Below the pieces are notes generated by a model, which did not search any database, was not told the DNA's origin, and saw only the letters and a program-made list of their open reading frames with translations. A stretch of 64,000 nucleotides of DNA from Odobenus rosmarus divergens. Lineage: Eukaryota > Chordata > Mammalia > Carnivora > Odobenidae. Of the stretch, positions 11,041-22,212 are shown one piece after another. The position numbers and the translations under genes are program-made. The number at the start of each line of letters is the position of its first letter. The stretch's first letter is position 1. The stretch covers positions 337,194 through 401,193 of the forward strand of contig NW_004450563.1 in assembly GCF_000321225.1 (NCBI RefSeq), read 5' to 3'.

Positions 11041-11369
11041 GATATTGATATATTGATAACACTCCCATTGACAACTCATGTTTTTCTAGTTTTGTATGTG
11101 TGTCTATGTGGGGAGGAATTTCTATAAACTTTTGTAGTTATAGGCTTGGCTGCTTTATGACGGGAAAAGTTTACCTTCCCTCAAACTGAAAGGTGACATC
11201 AATCTATAAAAGTACATAAAGATAACAAACTATGATAAATTTTTAATTAAATTAATAGAAAGATCAATTTTTTTTCAAAGTAAAACCAACATTTGTATGA
11301 AAGATGGAATTTCAAAAATAGAATTAGGGCATAGGAATTTTTAAATTATTATTTTATTTTAGTTAGATT

Positions 11370-11515
11370 CTCTGTCCATTTAGTAGCTGTATAAACTTTG
11401 GGCAAGTTACTTAACCATGCTCCACCCCAGTAAAGTTGTGAAAATAATTGTTTGTACCTCAAAGGATTGTTTAAGAAATTAAATGAGTTAATGTTTTATA
11501 ATAATGAGTTTAGCT
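11370..11515 (+). mobile_element. MIR SINE, sense
   Basis: TAGTAGCTGTATAAACTTTGGGCAAGTTACTTAACC is the MIR core. AAAGGATTGTTTAAGAAATTAAATGAGTTAATG corresponds to its 3' GTTGTGAGGATTAAATGAGTTAAT part. Confidence 0.85.
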
Positions 11516-11519
11516 ATAC

Positions 11520-12445
11520 TTTGTTCCTGGATCCCCAGGAATCAGGGATTTCTTGGAATTTCCCTAGTGATAAGAATGTCTTTGTTATTCATAATGGGCC
11601 CCTTGGGTCACATCTGAGTTCATACTAACAAGATAACACATGGTGGGCCTCTGGACAGTTTCAGGATAGGGTTAGAGTGTTGGGGCTTTGAGCCCTGTGG
11701 TACCAACCTGACCTTGTGACCTCTGGGGAGAGAGGCTATTGATTGAGCTCAATCACATGGCCGTTGATTCAATCAATCATACTTATGTAATGAAACCCCA
11801 ATAAAAACTCTAGACACCTGCGCAAGAGTGAGCTTTCTTGATTAGTAACCATATATTGATATGCCAGGAGGGGGATGTTTCCTGGGGACTCAGAACCTTC
11901 TCATTTAAGACCCTCCCAGAACTTGCTCTATGCATCTCTTCTTTTGGCTGGTCTTGATTTGCATCCTTAACAATAAAAACATAACTACAAGCATAGAGCA
12001 TTCCTAAGTTCCATGAGGAGTGTTTTTTTTTTAAGATTTTATTTATTTATTTTAGAGATAGAGAAAGAGAGTGAGTGGTGGGAGGAGGAGAAGAGGGAGA
12101 GGGACAAGCAGAATCCACACTGAGTGCAGAGTTCAAGGTGGGGCTCAATCCCAGGAGCCTGAGATCATGACCTGAGCTGAAAACAAGGTCGCACACTTAA
12201 CTGACTGAGCCACTCAGGTGCCCTTCTATGAGGAATTCTTAACAAAGCTGTAACTCTTGGTTTAGCCCTGCCATCTTCGTCTATGGAGTCTTGACCAACT
12301 GGAAAGTGAGGAGGGAAAGCACCCATAAGGACAGTCCTCCTGGCTGTTGCATGTGCATGGCTTGGTTTATACCTTGCTGTAGTGTTTCCCATTGATGCTG
12401 AGGGTTTTTCTCTCCATCCTATGTGTGCTGTATTGATTTTGTAGG
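11520..12445 (+). mobile_element. LTR-like ancient element (ERVL class suspected)
   Basis: GATTCAATCAATCATACTTATGTAATGAAACCCCAATAAAAACTC, followed by CTCTATGCATCTCTTC..TGGCTGGTC..CAATAAAAACATAAC, matches the layout of an old mammalian LTR that I recall as MER21-like. It has a CCAATAAAAAC segment and a later AATAAA polyadenylation region. An antisense CAN SINE interrupts it at 12020-12223. I could not define TG...CA ends or flanking duplications, and the subfamily name is unverified. There is no internal viral region. Confidence 0.45.
12009..12234 (-). mobile_element. CAN SINE, antisense, with target-site duplication
   Basis: TTTTTTAAGATTTTATTTATTTATTTTAGAG opens the element. It ends AACTGACTGAGCCACTCAGGTGCCC. 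The 11-bp duplication is TTCCATGAGGA at 12009-12019 and TTCTATGAGGA at 12224-12234, with one transition between the copies. It lies within the LTR-like segment, so that segment is older. Confidence 0.93.
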
Positions 12446-13450
12446 CCACAAACCTGTGGCCTTGACTGCTAAGATGCTTACAGTGCTTTGTGATGTAGGC
12501 TTTTCACTTTTGCTCTGTCATAGCCCATGCTCTCCATTGTGTGGGCATGGAGGAGATGGGGCCGGAGGGTAATCTGAGCTGGATTCACCCTTACTCTTCC
12601 ACTCTAAATATTGTTTCTGTGATAATCTTAAATTTCTTGAGCATTTCTCCTATTTTTCTTTAGAAGAGTTTACTCTAATAGCTACACAAACTGATAGTTT
12701 AAAGGGATGACTCATGGATCTTAGTCCCATAAAAATTAGGGTGCAGCCAACAGCCCAGATACTTTTTATCCTCTTTCCCACTGACCACTTAAATAATCCT
12801 GCAGATTTAACCCCTAAGGATTGCCTTGCTAAATCTCCAAATGTGATCAGACAAGTCTGAATTTGCAATATTGCTTTGAAGTTCTGACATAATAAAGATT
12901 AAAATATACACCTTTCTGAACTGCCTTCTGCATTACTGAATTATCACTTCCCTACATGCCAGTTGAAAGGTTATTTTGAGGTATTATGTGGTGATACTGC
13001 CTGCTGGTGGGAACACTGGAATTCGTGTGGCATGGGAGTGAATTCAGTTAGTTTTTGCTAAGTTGTGTGGATACCCTGTAGTAGTAAATGTGCAGAGCTC
13101 AGTCCCTTTACATTTCTACAACTGCATATTTCAAAATTCCCCATTGCCCAAAGCTGCCACAGCTGTCATTCATATATATGCACATTTTTAAGGAAGTTTC
13201 TAACTGATTAAATCAGATGAACAATCTTATTAAAACACCATAGAGGCTATATACCTTGGAGATTCTCAGGGTGGCACCTAAAACCATCTATACTCGGAGG
13301 CTTAGTTTATATTCAGACCTGATAAAATTAGCTTTTCCATCTTGACTACACCCATATTTATCTAGGTAGGAGACTGGTTCAGGTCAAAGGTCTGAGTGGG
13401 GGTTACCATAATACTTATATTTCATTTTTTTTTTATTGAAAGTTTATACT
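12446..13450. other. Unassigned DNA
   Basis: It may include more of the LTR-like element at its left end. I recognise no gene or repeat motif. Confidence 0.45.
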
Positions 13451-16355
13451 AACAGAATGTTAAGGTGCAGGGTGATGTGGCCACAGGGAAGTGGCCTGTG
13501 TGGAACCACAGACAGACCACTGATGCTCACTGCACCTGTCTAGCATAGGGCTACTACTTTGCACCTGGCTGATACCACCATGCTGAAGCAATTCAACAAG
13601 AGAGATAAGGAATCAGGTGGAGGCTCCAACCTATTCCAGCATCTTGAAAAGAGTGGAGTACTCCAGGAGGCCCATGTATTTACTGAAACTCCCATCAACC
13701 CTCGAAAATGTGCCCACATCTTCAACAAGATCCTTTACGTCATAAACCAGGGGGAATACCTAGGGACCACTGAAGTGCCCAAGGCCTTCTTTGCCATGAC
13801 CAAGCTCTTTCAGTCTAATGATCCCACACTCTGTTGTATGTACTACTTGATCATCAAGGAGATATCATGCATTGATGAGGATGTCATTATCATCACCAGC
13901 AGCCTGACAAAGGACATGACCAGGAAAGAAGACAACCACCAGGGCCAGACTCTGCATGCCCTCTGCCAGATCACTGATAGCACCATGCTGCAGGCTATTG
14001 AGTGCTACATGAAACAGGCCATCATGGACAAGGAGCCCAGTGTCTCCATCTCTTCCCTGGTATCTTCCCTGCACCTGCTGAAGTGCAGCTTTGATGTGGT
14101 CAAGCTTTGGGTGAATGAGGCCTAGCAGGTGGCATCCAGTGATAACCTCATGGCCCAGTACCATGCACTGGGGTTCCTCTACCATGTGCATAAGAATGAC
14201 CACCTGGCTGCCAATAAGCTGATTAGCAAGTTCAGCAAGCACGGTCTCAAGTCTCCCTTTGCCTACTACATGATGATCCAGGAGGCCAGCAAGCAGCTGT
14301 AGGAGGAGGATGGCAGCCATGACAACCCACTCTTTGACTTCACTGAGAGCTGCTTGTCCAGCAAGCACAAGATGGTGGTGTACGAAACTGCCTCATCCCT
14401 TGTCAATCTGCCAGGCTGCAGTGCCAAAGAGCTGGCCCCAGTTGTGTCAATGCTCCAGCTTTTCTGCAGTTCACCAAAGGTCACTGCTGTGCTCACCCTC
14501 AATAAAGTGGTCATGGGGCATCTGTCAGCAGTGATGGCCTGCAATCTGGACCTGGAGAACCTAGTTGCATATTTGAATTAAAGCATCACCACAATGGCCA
14601 TCGTCACACTCCTAACGACTGAGTGCAAAACAGCTTCATGAAGCAGATCTCATCCTTCATGTCGGAGATCTTGGATGAGTTCTAGGTGGTGGTGGTCCAG
14701 GCCATCAGTGCCATGTGTCAGAAATATCCTCAAAACACATTGTGGTCATGAACTTCCTATTCACCATGCTGTGGGAAGAGGGTGGCTTTGAGTACAAGTA
14801 GGCCATCATGGACTGCATCATCAGCATCATTGAGGAGAACCTGGAGAGCAAGGAGATCGGGCTTTGGTACCTGTGTGAGTTCACTGAGAACTGCAAGTTC
14901 ACCATGCTGGCCACCCATGTCCTGCATCTCCTGGGCTAGGAGGGGCCCAAGACCAACAACCCCTCCACATACATCTGTTTCATGTATGACCATTTGGTCT
15001 TGGAGCATGAGGAGGTCCAGGCAGGTGCTGTGAGTGCTCTGGCCAAATCTGGAGCCCAGAAAGAAGAGATATTACTCAGTATTTTGGTGTTGCTGAAGAG
15101 GTGTGTGAAGAACAATGACAGTGAAGTAAGGGACCAAGCCACCTACTATCTCAATATCCTGGGACAGAAGTTTCTCAATTCAGGCTATATCCTAAATGGT
15201 CTGTTTCCATCACGGGTCTGGAGAAAGTTCTGCAGCTGTACACTCTAGAGCCATCAGAGGCTGCCAAGCAGCCTGAGAAAGTGGCAGCCACCTGGCAAGA
15301 GATCTTCCAGGAGCAACTGGAGAAAGTACCAGAGTTCCATGGGTGGGGTCCCCTCTTCAAGGCCTCACTTGAACCTGTGACCCTCACTGAGTAAGAGACA
15401 GAGTATGTCATCACTGCACCAAACACATCTTCACTGACCATATGATGTTCCAGCTTGAGTGCACAAACACACTCAATGACCAGACTTTGGAGAATGTCAC
15501 AGTACAGATGGAGCCCACTGAAGCCTATGAAGTGCTGTTACGTGTCTGCCCAAAGCCTACCTTACAACCAGCCTAGAACTTGTTACACACTGGTGGCACT
15601 GCCCAAGGGAGACCCCATAGCTGTGGTCTGCACATTCAGCTGCATAATGAAGTTCACTGTCAAAGACTATGACCCCACCACAGGGGAGACTGAAAATGAA
15701 GCCTACGAAAATGAATACGTGCTGGAAAATCTGAAATCATCATTGCTGATCACATCCAAAAGGTCATGAAGTTGAACTTTGAAACAGCCTGGGATGAGGT
15801 AGGGGATGAGTTTGAAAAGGAGGAAACATTCACCTTGTCTACTGTCAAGACACTTGAAGACACTGTGGGAAATATGGTGAAATGTCTGGGAATGTCCCCA
15901 TGTGAGAGATCAGACAAAGTGCTGTATAACAAGAATACCCACACATTGCTCCCGGCTGGTGTGTTCCAGGGTGGTCATGTCATCCTGGTACACTCCCAAC
16001 TGCTGCTTTTGGACACAGTAAGAATGCAGATGACAGCCAGAAGTTTGGAGGAGAAGCCAGTAGATGTCATCTTGGTGTCTGTGGGCTAAGAGGCCAGACT
16101 TCATGGACCCTACTTCTACTCTTATCTTCCAACACTATGCAGAAGTCACACCTTCCTCCTGAACCCAGTGGAAACTTCTTCCCAAGCCTCAGTATTCAAA
16201 AACAATTAAGAATCACTGAAAAAAAAAATTGTTTAACCCGTAGCCCAGGACTGCTAAGGAGTAACTTTTTTTTTTTTTCTTTTTTTCAATAGGGGATGAT
16301 TTTAGCTTGTCCTAGAACCTGCTGCCCTGCCTGTCAGGGAAAGGACATTCAAATG

Positions 16356-16361
16356 AATAAA
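16356..16361 (+). promoter_or_regulatory. Fossil AATAAA of the COPG1 retrocopy
   Basis: AATAAA sits in the copied 3'UTR. The decayed tail begins about 75 bp later, further than the usual 10-30 nt, so the parent transcript may have ended at a downstream signal (TTATAAATAA near 16411). Confidence 0.6.
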
Positions 16362-16435
16362 ATGCTCGCACTTCCTCTTGAATTTATCACCAAGGAAACC
16401 ATCTTATCCTTATAAATAAGTCAGCACATATTTTT

Positions 16436-16462
16436 TTTTAAATAAATAAATAAATAAATAAA
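16436..16462. repeat. (AAAT)n derived from a retrocopy A-tail
   Basis: TTTAAATAAATAAATAAATAAATAA lies directly before the right target-site duplication of the COPG1 retrocopy. It is best read as its mutated poly-A tail. Confidence 0.85.
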
Positions 16463-16473
16463 AGAATGTTAAG

Positions 16474-17339
16474 AAGTTGTAGGAATGTGTACTATAAGTA
16501 CACATGGACATTTGGGATTTTACAAAAGGGTCAACTTGTCAGAATTTGTGTTAATGGAGCTTAAACAAGGCCTCCTAAGAGATGAATGTTAGTGATAATT
16601 CTGGAACTTTGTGGCTTAACAATACTTTTCTTTAACATCTTCTCCAGGATTTTGAGATGTCCCACAGAGAACTCAAGTGGTTAGGCACTGGAGGCATTTG
16701 AGCTTGTCTCTCAGGTCAGGAATCTTACAACTGACACATTTACCTTGTGGATGATTGTATTGGAATAATGTGCAAAGCAAGGTTCTGCCTTGCAGTGCTG
16801 TGTGGTCTGTGGTCCCTAGGGAAAAACAGAGCAAAAACAAAATAATGGGGAAAAACCTTTATTTTTGAGAAAACAGGTGCAGCCAAATGCATAAGTTCAA
16901 TTATTTTGGTGGAATCCAACCACCACCTTGGGGCTGATGCAGAAAGGAAAGTTCCTACAGGAAATATCAAGGTCAAATCGCCTACATCCTGTCCCTGGGG
17001 ACAGCTGGCAAGCCTCTATGGCTTTTGCCTCAAAGCCCCCAGTCACCTGTGAAAATGCTTATCCTTATGATTTTAAGGTCCCCAAATAGGAAATGCCTTC
17101 ATGAAAATAATTAGAAATTTTAATATATAATTATAACTCTGGTTATAACATATGACACTTTGTTTTTTATTTTGACTTTTGTACTTCCCAATAAAACACA
17201 TTTTATATACAATGTGGGTATTTCCTGTAAAACTCTTCTTTTTTATGGAAGGCTGTCACTATAAAGTGAATGTAGGAGTCACTAATGTGCATTCCATGTT
17301 ATAAATCTGAATTTCAATACTGAAGCCAGCCTGCATCAG
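16474..17339. other. Unassigned DNA
   Basis: Mixed-composition sequence. The minus-strand open frame at 16740-16976 shows no recognisable domain. Nothing is annotated. Confidence 0.5.
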
Positions 17340-17875
17340 CCATGAGTATTCATGTACATCCAGACAATGGAATAGTATTCAGAACTAAAAAGAAATGAGC
17401 TATCAAGCCATGAAAAAATGTGGAGGAACATTTAATGCATATTACTAAGTGAAAAAAAGCCAATCTGAAAAGGCTACATACTGAATGATTCCAACTATAT
17501 GACACTCTGGACTGTAGGACATTCCGAAAAAAAGCAAAATCATGGAAGTTGGGGTTGGGGAGAGAGGAGTCGAGTATGGAGCAGAGTATGGAGAAATTTT
17601 AGGGCAATGAAACTGTTCTGTGAAATATTATAATGGTGATTCCTTGTCAAAACCCATGGAATGGACAACACCAAGAGTGAATCCTAATATAAATTATAAA
17701 CTTTGGGTGATAATGTTGTGTCAATATAGGTTCAGTGGGATGTTGATAGTGTTGGAGGCTGTGCACATGTGGAGTCAGTGTGTATATAGGAACTCCTTGT
17801 ACCTTTTGTTCAATTTTGCTTTGACCTAAAACTGCCCTAAATCATCAAGTCTGCTTTAAAAAATACTAAAATGCG
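17340..17875 (+). mobile_element. L1M 3' end, sense
   Basis: GGAATAGTATTCAGAACTAAAAAGAAATGAGC, AAAAGGCTACATACTGAATGATTCCAACTATATGACA, GTCAAAACCCATGGAATGGACAACACCAAGAGTGAA and CTTTGGGTGATAATG are the old L1M ORF2 end and 3'UTR. It ends near CTAAAACTGCCCTAAATCATCAAGTCT. The copy is strongly diverged and 5'-truncated. Confidence 0.85.
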
Positions 17876-19324
17876 ATTTTCTGATTATATAATGAAATAC
17901 TAAAAGTCTAAAATATCACGGGCTTAATTCTTTTTCCATTTTTTCTATGCATATATTGAAATCATTGATATCATACTATATCTATATAGAATTTATAAAA
18001 TTTCATATATAATTTGGAAGTCTGTTTATTCTTTCCTTTGTCTAAGCAAGCCTATTTATTAAAAACTCTTTGTAAGTATTTTTTCTAATTACTTAAATAA
18101 ATATTTGGGATATTTTCAGTTGCTGATTATTATTATAATATTCTATAAGCATTTTCTGTAAGTCTAATTGTTTCATTAAGACACATTACTATATGTGGAA
18201 TGACAAATATTTTAAGGCTTTTCTTGAATACTGTGCAATACTTTCCAAAAAAGATTAAATCAAATGTTACTCTCACTAGGAGCACGTGAGAATGCGCCCA
18301 CATTCCATCTTCTGCATTGAATCTTATAATTTCTGATAGGTAATAATTACCCAATCAACCTTGCCAGTATTTTTTAAAAGTATTCCCCTGTCTCCTCTTC
18401 TTTATCCAGAAGAATAATAATTTGATTAAATACAGAGGGTTGAAAGTATTACATAAGTGTTTTTTTTCATTGTGATCTACAGTCTCATTTCATTAGTAAG
18501 ATTTTCACATACACCCTAGTGACATAATCAACCAGATGTGTATAATTGTTTTCAGAACACATTGTGTGGATAAATGGTCAGTCTTTTTTGCTTTTTAAGT
18601 TTTATGTGAATGGGTCCAGTTTGAATAGTTCAGCATCTCTCTTTTAAGTTCGAGTTTCCTAGATCATGTCCTGGGTAAGTTGGTAATAACTTCCTATGGT
18701 AAAGTGGACTGATGGGATCCTTAGTGACTAATTACTATTAGTATGAACATATGTACTCCCAAAGACTTTCAACAACTTTTAGTGATGAGAGTAACTATTG
18801 CATATTTATAATAAGCTACTAGAAACATCAATCATGTGATCTTTGAAATCTTGACAAAGTCTCAATTCTCCTGGAAAGTTTGTCAAAGGGCATCCTGAGG
18901 AAATGCTATAGGTTCATGAATATTTATAAATACTGTCGTAAATTTGGCAACATCCTCAGGCTTTTTGCCTTAACCTTTTAAATGTGATGGACCGTATGAA
19001 CTAAATTATGATATGAATGACTAGGAAAACTGATCAGGTGATATGAGTGCTGTGACATTTCCTCAAGTCCAATATATTATATTACATATATATTACTCTT
19101 TCAACATAGTCCTTGCATTGCCAAAATATGCACTTTACATTCTCTAATTTGAAAGAGCCACGTTACATTCCACGTAACGCTCCAAAACCACGTTAGGGAT
19201 TAGTTTGCCTATAATCTTCAGTTATTTTGAAAGATGTATACCTGACGTGATACATGCTGATGTATAGTAAGCATTTGTATTAGAAGTTACTACTTTAATT
19301 TGTGGTTTATTGAATATATTCCAT
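17876..19324. other. Unassigned AT-rich DNA
   Basis: The only structured item is a CCACGTTA/CCACGTAA cluster at 19158-19195, annotated separately. Confidence 0.5.
19158..19195. repeat. Three CCACGTWA motifs in 38 bp
   Basis: CCACGTTA at 19158, CCACGTAA at 19170 and CCACGTTA at 19188 lie in a CpG-poor neighbourhood; the middle copy carries an extra CpG. They could be a transcription factor site cluster or chance. No promoter elements are nearby. Confidence 0.5.
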
Positions 19325-20034
19325 GTTTCAAACATTGGCTTTCTCACAGCCTCTGTTCTAGGTGCCATGATAACTGCTCTATCTAAGCCTGACCCTGGCT
19401 CTACCCTCATGAAGGTTCTAATTATGGGAACAAAGAATTTGATGACCTGTGATGACCCCTACATAAAAGGAAGTACAGAGTGGGAGGACAAATCACATAC
19501 AAGAGAAACTAAGTCTCATTTGAGAGAATTTGGAAAAAGTAGCATTGAACCTGAGATTGGGAGGGAGCGTAAGAATTAGCTAAAAGATTTGTAGAGGAAA
19601 CACTATAGTGAAAACCATAAAGTAAGAAAGCATGATCTATTACAAGGATTGGAAAAAAAGACCACTATAGCTAGACCAGAGACAGTGAATATTACACCTA
19701 GACATGTAGACTAACGCTGTGCTGTAGAGGGACACATAAGCCTCGTCAAACATTTCTAACTTTACCTCAAAAGTTGTAATTGAAGAGTTTTAAGCAGAAG
19801 AGTGATGTAAAAATATTTGTATTTTTAAAATATCACATTGGGTGCAGTGAAGAAAAAGAACTAGAGCAAATCCAGGATAAATGTACAGAGAGATCTGATA
19901 GAGGTAGCAATGGTGGGCAAGGCAGGTTACCAAAGAGCCGGGATTGATCTAGTGTGCAAACAATGGCAAATTCAAAAACAAACTCTTTTGAGAGATATTT
20001 GGGAGAGAGCATTAATAGAACTTAGTAACTAATG
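19325..20034 (-). mobile_element. L2 fragment, antisense
   Basis: CTGTTCTAGGTGCCATGATAAC and CCTGGCTCTACCCTCATGAAGG fit the antisense L2 pattern (CTGTTCTAAGCACTGGGGATA..CCTGCCCTCATGGAGC). Later, GTTTTAAGCAGAAGAGTGATG and TAGAGGTAGCAATGGTGG match the L2 GTTTTGAGCAGAGGAGTGACATG..GAGATGATGGTGG region. Order and spacing agree. Confidence 0.7.
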
Positions 20035-20035
20035 G

Positions 20036-20372
20036 TATTTTTTTTATTATTAGGTTATGTTAATCACCATACATTACCTCATTAGTTTTTGATGTAGTGT
20101 TCCATGATTCCTTGTTTGCGTATAACACCCAGTGCTCCATAGCACATACCCTTCCCAATGTCTGTCACCCAGCCACCCCATCGCTCCCACCCCCCACCAC
20201 AGCAGCAACCCTCAGTTTGTTTCCTGAGATTAAGAATTCCTAATATCAGTGAGGTCATATGATACGTCTTTCTCTGATTGAGTTATTTCGCTCAGCATAA
20301 TACCCTCCAGTTCTATCCACATTGTTGCAAATGGCAAGATTTCATTCCTTTTGATGGCTGCATAATATATGG
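20036..20372 (-). mobile_element. Carnivore L1 3' end, antisense
   Basis: The antisense 3'UTR reads TTAATCACCATACATTACCTCATTAG, GATGTAGTGTTCCATGATTCC, CACCCAGTGCTCCA, and then GTTGCAAATGGCAAGATTTCATTCC of the ORF2 3' region. It is 5'-truncated near 20372. Confidence 0.88.
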
Positions 20373-20568
20373 AAAGCAGCTTGGAGTGGGTTGAAGAAAA
20401 AGTAGGAAGTAAATAAATGAAGACTATCAGGATAGACAAGAATAAAATACACAGTCTTCTTTTTTTCAATTAAAAATTAAAACTGAGCTTTATTTTCCTT
20501 CCAGAGTAAAGTTAGAGTTGAAGCATATGGAACAGAATGTAACATTTTAACAAAACATTCCTCTTTGA
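20373..20568. other. Unassigned DNA
   Basis: No motif is recognised between the L1 fragment and the TTTC microsatellite. Confidence 0.5.
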
Positions 20569-20582
20569 ATGTCTTCCTTTCA

Positions 20583-20587
20583 TTTTC

Positions 20588-20644
<57 letters not shown>

Positions 20645-20665
20645 TTTTCTTTCTTTCTTTCTTTC

Positions 20666-20722
<57 letters not shown>

Positions 20723-20812
20723 TTTTCTTTCTTTCTTTCTTTCTCTTTCTTTCTTTCTTCTTTTCTTTTTTTCTTTCTTTCTTACTTCTTCTTTCTTTTC
20801 TTTCTTTCTTTA
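20583..20812. repeat. (TTTC)n microsatellite with 78-bp higher-order repeat
   Basis: About 230 bp of TTTC units carry recurring variants. The CTTCTTTTC interruption at 20641 recurs at 20719, and the TCTCT interruption at 20664 recurs at 20742, both exactly 78 bp apart. A third CTTCTTTTC starts at 20757. A block of the array has therefore been duplicated. The mirror-symmetric pyrimidine tract could form triplex DNA. The Ser/Phe/Leu-rich open frames across it are composition artefacts. Confidence 0.95.
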
Positions 20813-20814
20813 AG

Positions 20815-21200
20815 TTTTTATTTAAATTTTAGTTAGTTAACATATAGTGCAGTATTAGTTTGAGGAGTAGAATTTAGTGATTCATCACTTACTTATAACA
20901 CCCAGTACTCATCACAGCAAGTACCCTTCTCAAAACACATCACCCATCTAACCCCTCCCTGCCACCTATCTCCCCTCCAGCAAGTTAAGGGTCTCTTATG
21001 GTTTGCCTGCCTCTCTCTCTTTTTTTTTCCTTTCCCCTGTGTTCATCTGTCTTATTTCTTACATTCCACATATGAGTGAAATCATATGGTATTTGTCTTT
21101 CTCTGACTGAACTTATTTTGCTTACATAATACATTCTAGCTGCATTCATGTCATTGCAAATGGCAAGATTAAATTCTTTTTGATAGCTGAGCAATATTAC
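20815..21200 (-). mobile_element. L1 3' region, antisense (first fragment of cluster)
   Basis: TAGTTAGTTAACATATAGTGCAGTATTAG, CACCCAGTACTCATCACAGCAAG, CACATATGAGTGAAATCATATGG and TCTTTCTCTGACTGA are antisense carnivore-type L1 3'UTR and ORF2 3' DNA. This is an older subfamily than the neighbouring 21215 fragment. The TTTC microsatellite lies at its A-tail side and may have grown from it. Confidence 0.85.
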
Positions 21201-21214
21201 ATTGTCTATATATA

Positions 21215-22092
21215 ACACTTCTTTTTTTAAATTATATTTTATTATGTTATGTTGGTTAACATACATTACATCATTAGTTTTTGATGTAGTGTTCCATGAT
21301 TCATTGTTTGTGTATAACACCCAATGCTCCATTCAATACGTGCCCTCCTTAATGCCCATCACTAGGCTAACCCATCCCCCCACCCACCTCCCCTCTAAAA
21401 CCCTCAATTTGTTTCTCAGAGTCCATAGTCTCTCATGGTTAAAATAACATACTCACTTTGTTATTTTATTCCCCTTTCTCTGCATCCTCGCCAACATCTG
21501 TCATTTCTTGACTTGTTAATTTTAGCCATTCTTACTGGTGTGAGGTAGTATCTCATTGAGGTTTTGATTTGTATTTCCCTGATGCCGAGTGATGTTGAGG
21601 ACTTTTTCATGTGTTTGTTGGCCATTTGGATATAATACTTCTTCTTTATCCATTCATCATTTGGGCTCTTTCAATAATTTGGCAATTATTGATAATGCCA
21701 TTTGGTCTCTTTCCACAATTTGGCAATTGTGAATGATGCTGTTATAAACATTGGGTTGCCTGTGCCCCTTCAAATCAGCATTTTTGTATCCTTTGGATTA
21801 AATACCTAGTTGTGCAATTGCTGGGTCATAAGGTAGTTCCATTTTTAACTTTTTGAGGAACCTCCATACTGTTTTCCACAGTGGCTGCAGCAGTTTGCCT
21901 TCCCACCAACAGTATAAGAGGGTTCCCCATTCTCTGCATCCTTGCCAACATCTGTGGTTTCCTGTGTTGTTAATTTTAGCCATTCTGACAGTCTGAGGTA
22001 GTATCTCATTGTAGTTTTGATTTGTATTTCCCTGAAGATGAGTGATGTTGAGCATCTTTTCATGTGTCTGTTAGCCATTTGAGATACATGGT
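21215..22092 (-). mobile_element. Rearranged carnivore L1 3' region, antisense
   Basis: 3'UTR (21215-21442: CATTACATCATTAGTTTTTGATGTAGTGTTCC) is joined to ORF2 sequence lacking the intervening part. The ORF2 segment CATCCTCGCCAACATCTGTC..GTAGTATCTCATTG occurs at 21483-21560 and again at 21937-22013 (CATCCTTGCCAACATCTGTG). Two L1 fragments, or an internal duplication, are therefore present. A smaller repeat of CTCTTTCxAxAATTTGGCAATT lies at 21666-21735. No frame is open. Confidence 0.85.
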
Positions 22093-22094
22093 GT

Positions 22095-22212
22095 CTCTCT
22101 CTCTCTCTCTTTTTTTCTTTCTAGGATGCAGGGCTCAAACTCACAACCCTGAGATCAAGACTTGATATCAAGAGTCTGACGCTTAACTGACTGAGCCACT
22201 CAGGCGTTCTGA
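22095..22212 (-). mobile_element. CAN SINE, antisense, partial
   Basis: GATGCAGGGCTCAAACTCACAACCCTGAGATC and GACGCTTAACTGACTGAGCCACTCAGGCG show the head half. The CT tract and A-tail side are shortened to CTCTCTCTCTTTTTTTCTTTC. Confidence 0.88.

Larger units (their letters stand above)
13451..16473 (+). pseudogene. COPG1: Processed pseudogene of COPG1 (coatomer subunit gamma-1)
   Basis: This is an intronless copy of the mRNA for gamma-1 COP, the COPI coat subunit that acts in Golgi-to-ER transport. The start codon is at 13580 in a good CCACC context and the final stop is at 16087-16089. The translation opens [17 protein letters not shown] and ends [10 protein letters not shown]. Choices such as [17 protein letters not shown] and [10 protein letters not shown] point to COPG1 rather than COPG2. 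The HEAT-like solenoid, hinge and C-terminal appendage are all present in order. It is dead: in-frame stops fall at 14123 (codon 182), 14300 and 14579, with further stops and frameshifts near 14683, 14797, 14937 and 15391. Roughly 25-30 hinge codons are missing near 15255, and there is a 4-codon loss near 14480. About 115 bp of 5'UTR and about 350 bp of 3'UTR were copied. AACAGAATGTTAAG at 13451-13464 and AAAAGAATGTTAAG at 16460-16473 are target-site duplications. The A-tail has decayed to (AAAT)n. Confidence 0.96.

Noticed and set aside
13865..14368. 167-codon minus-strand open frame
   Set aside because: It is antisense to the COPG1 retrocopy and arises from codon composition of the parent coding sequence.
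20565..20832. 82- and 87-codon open frames rich in Ser, Phe and Leu
   Set aside because: They are translations of the TTTC microsatellite in two frames; no coding signature.
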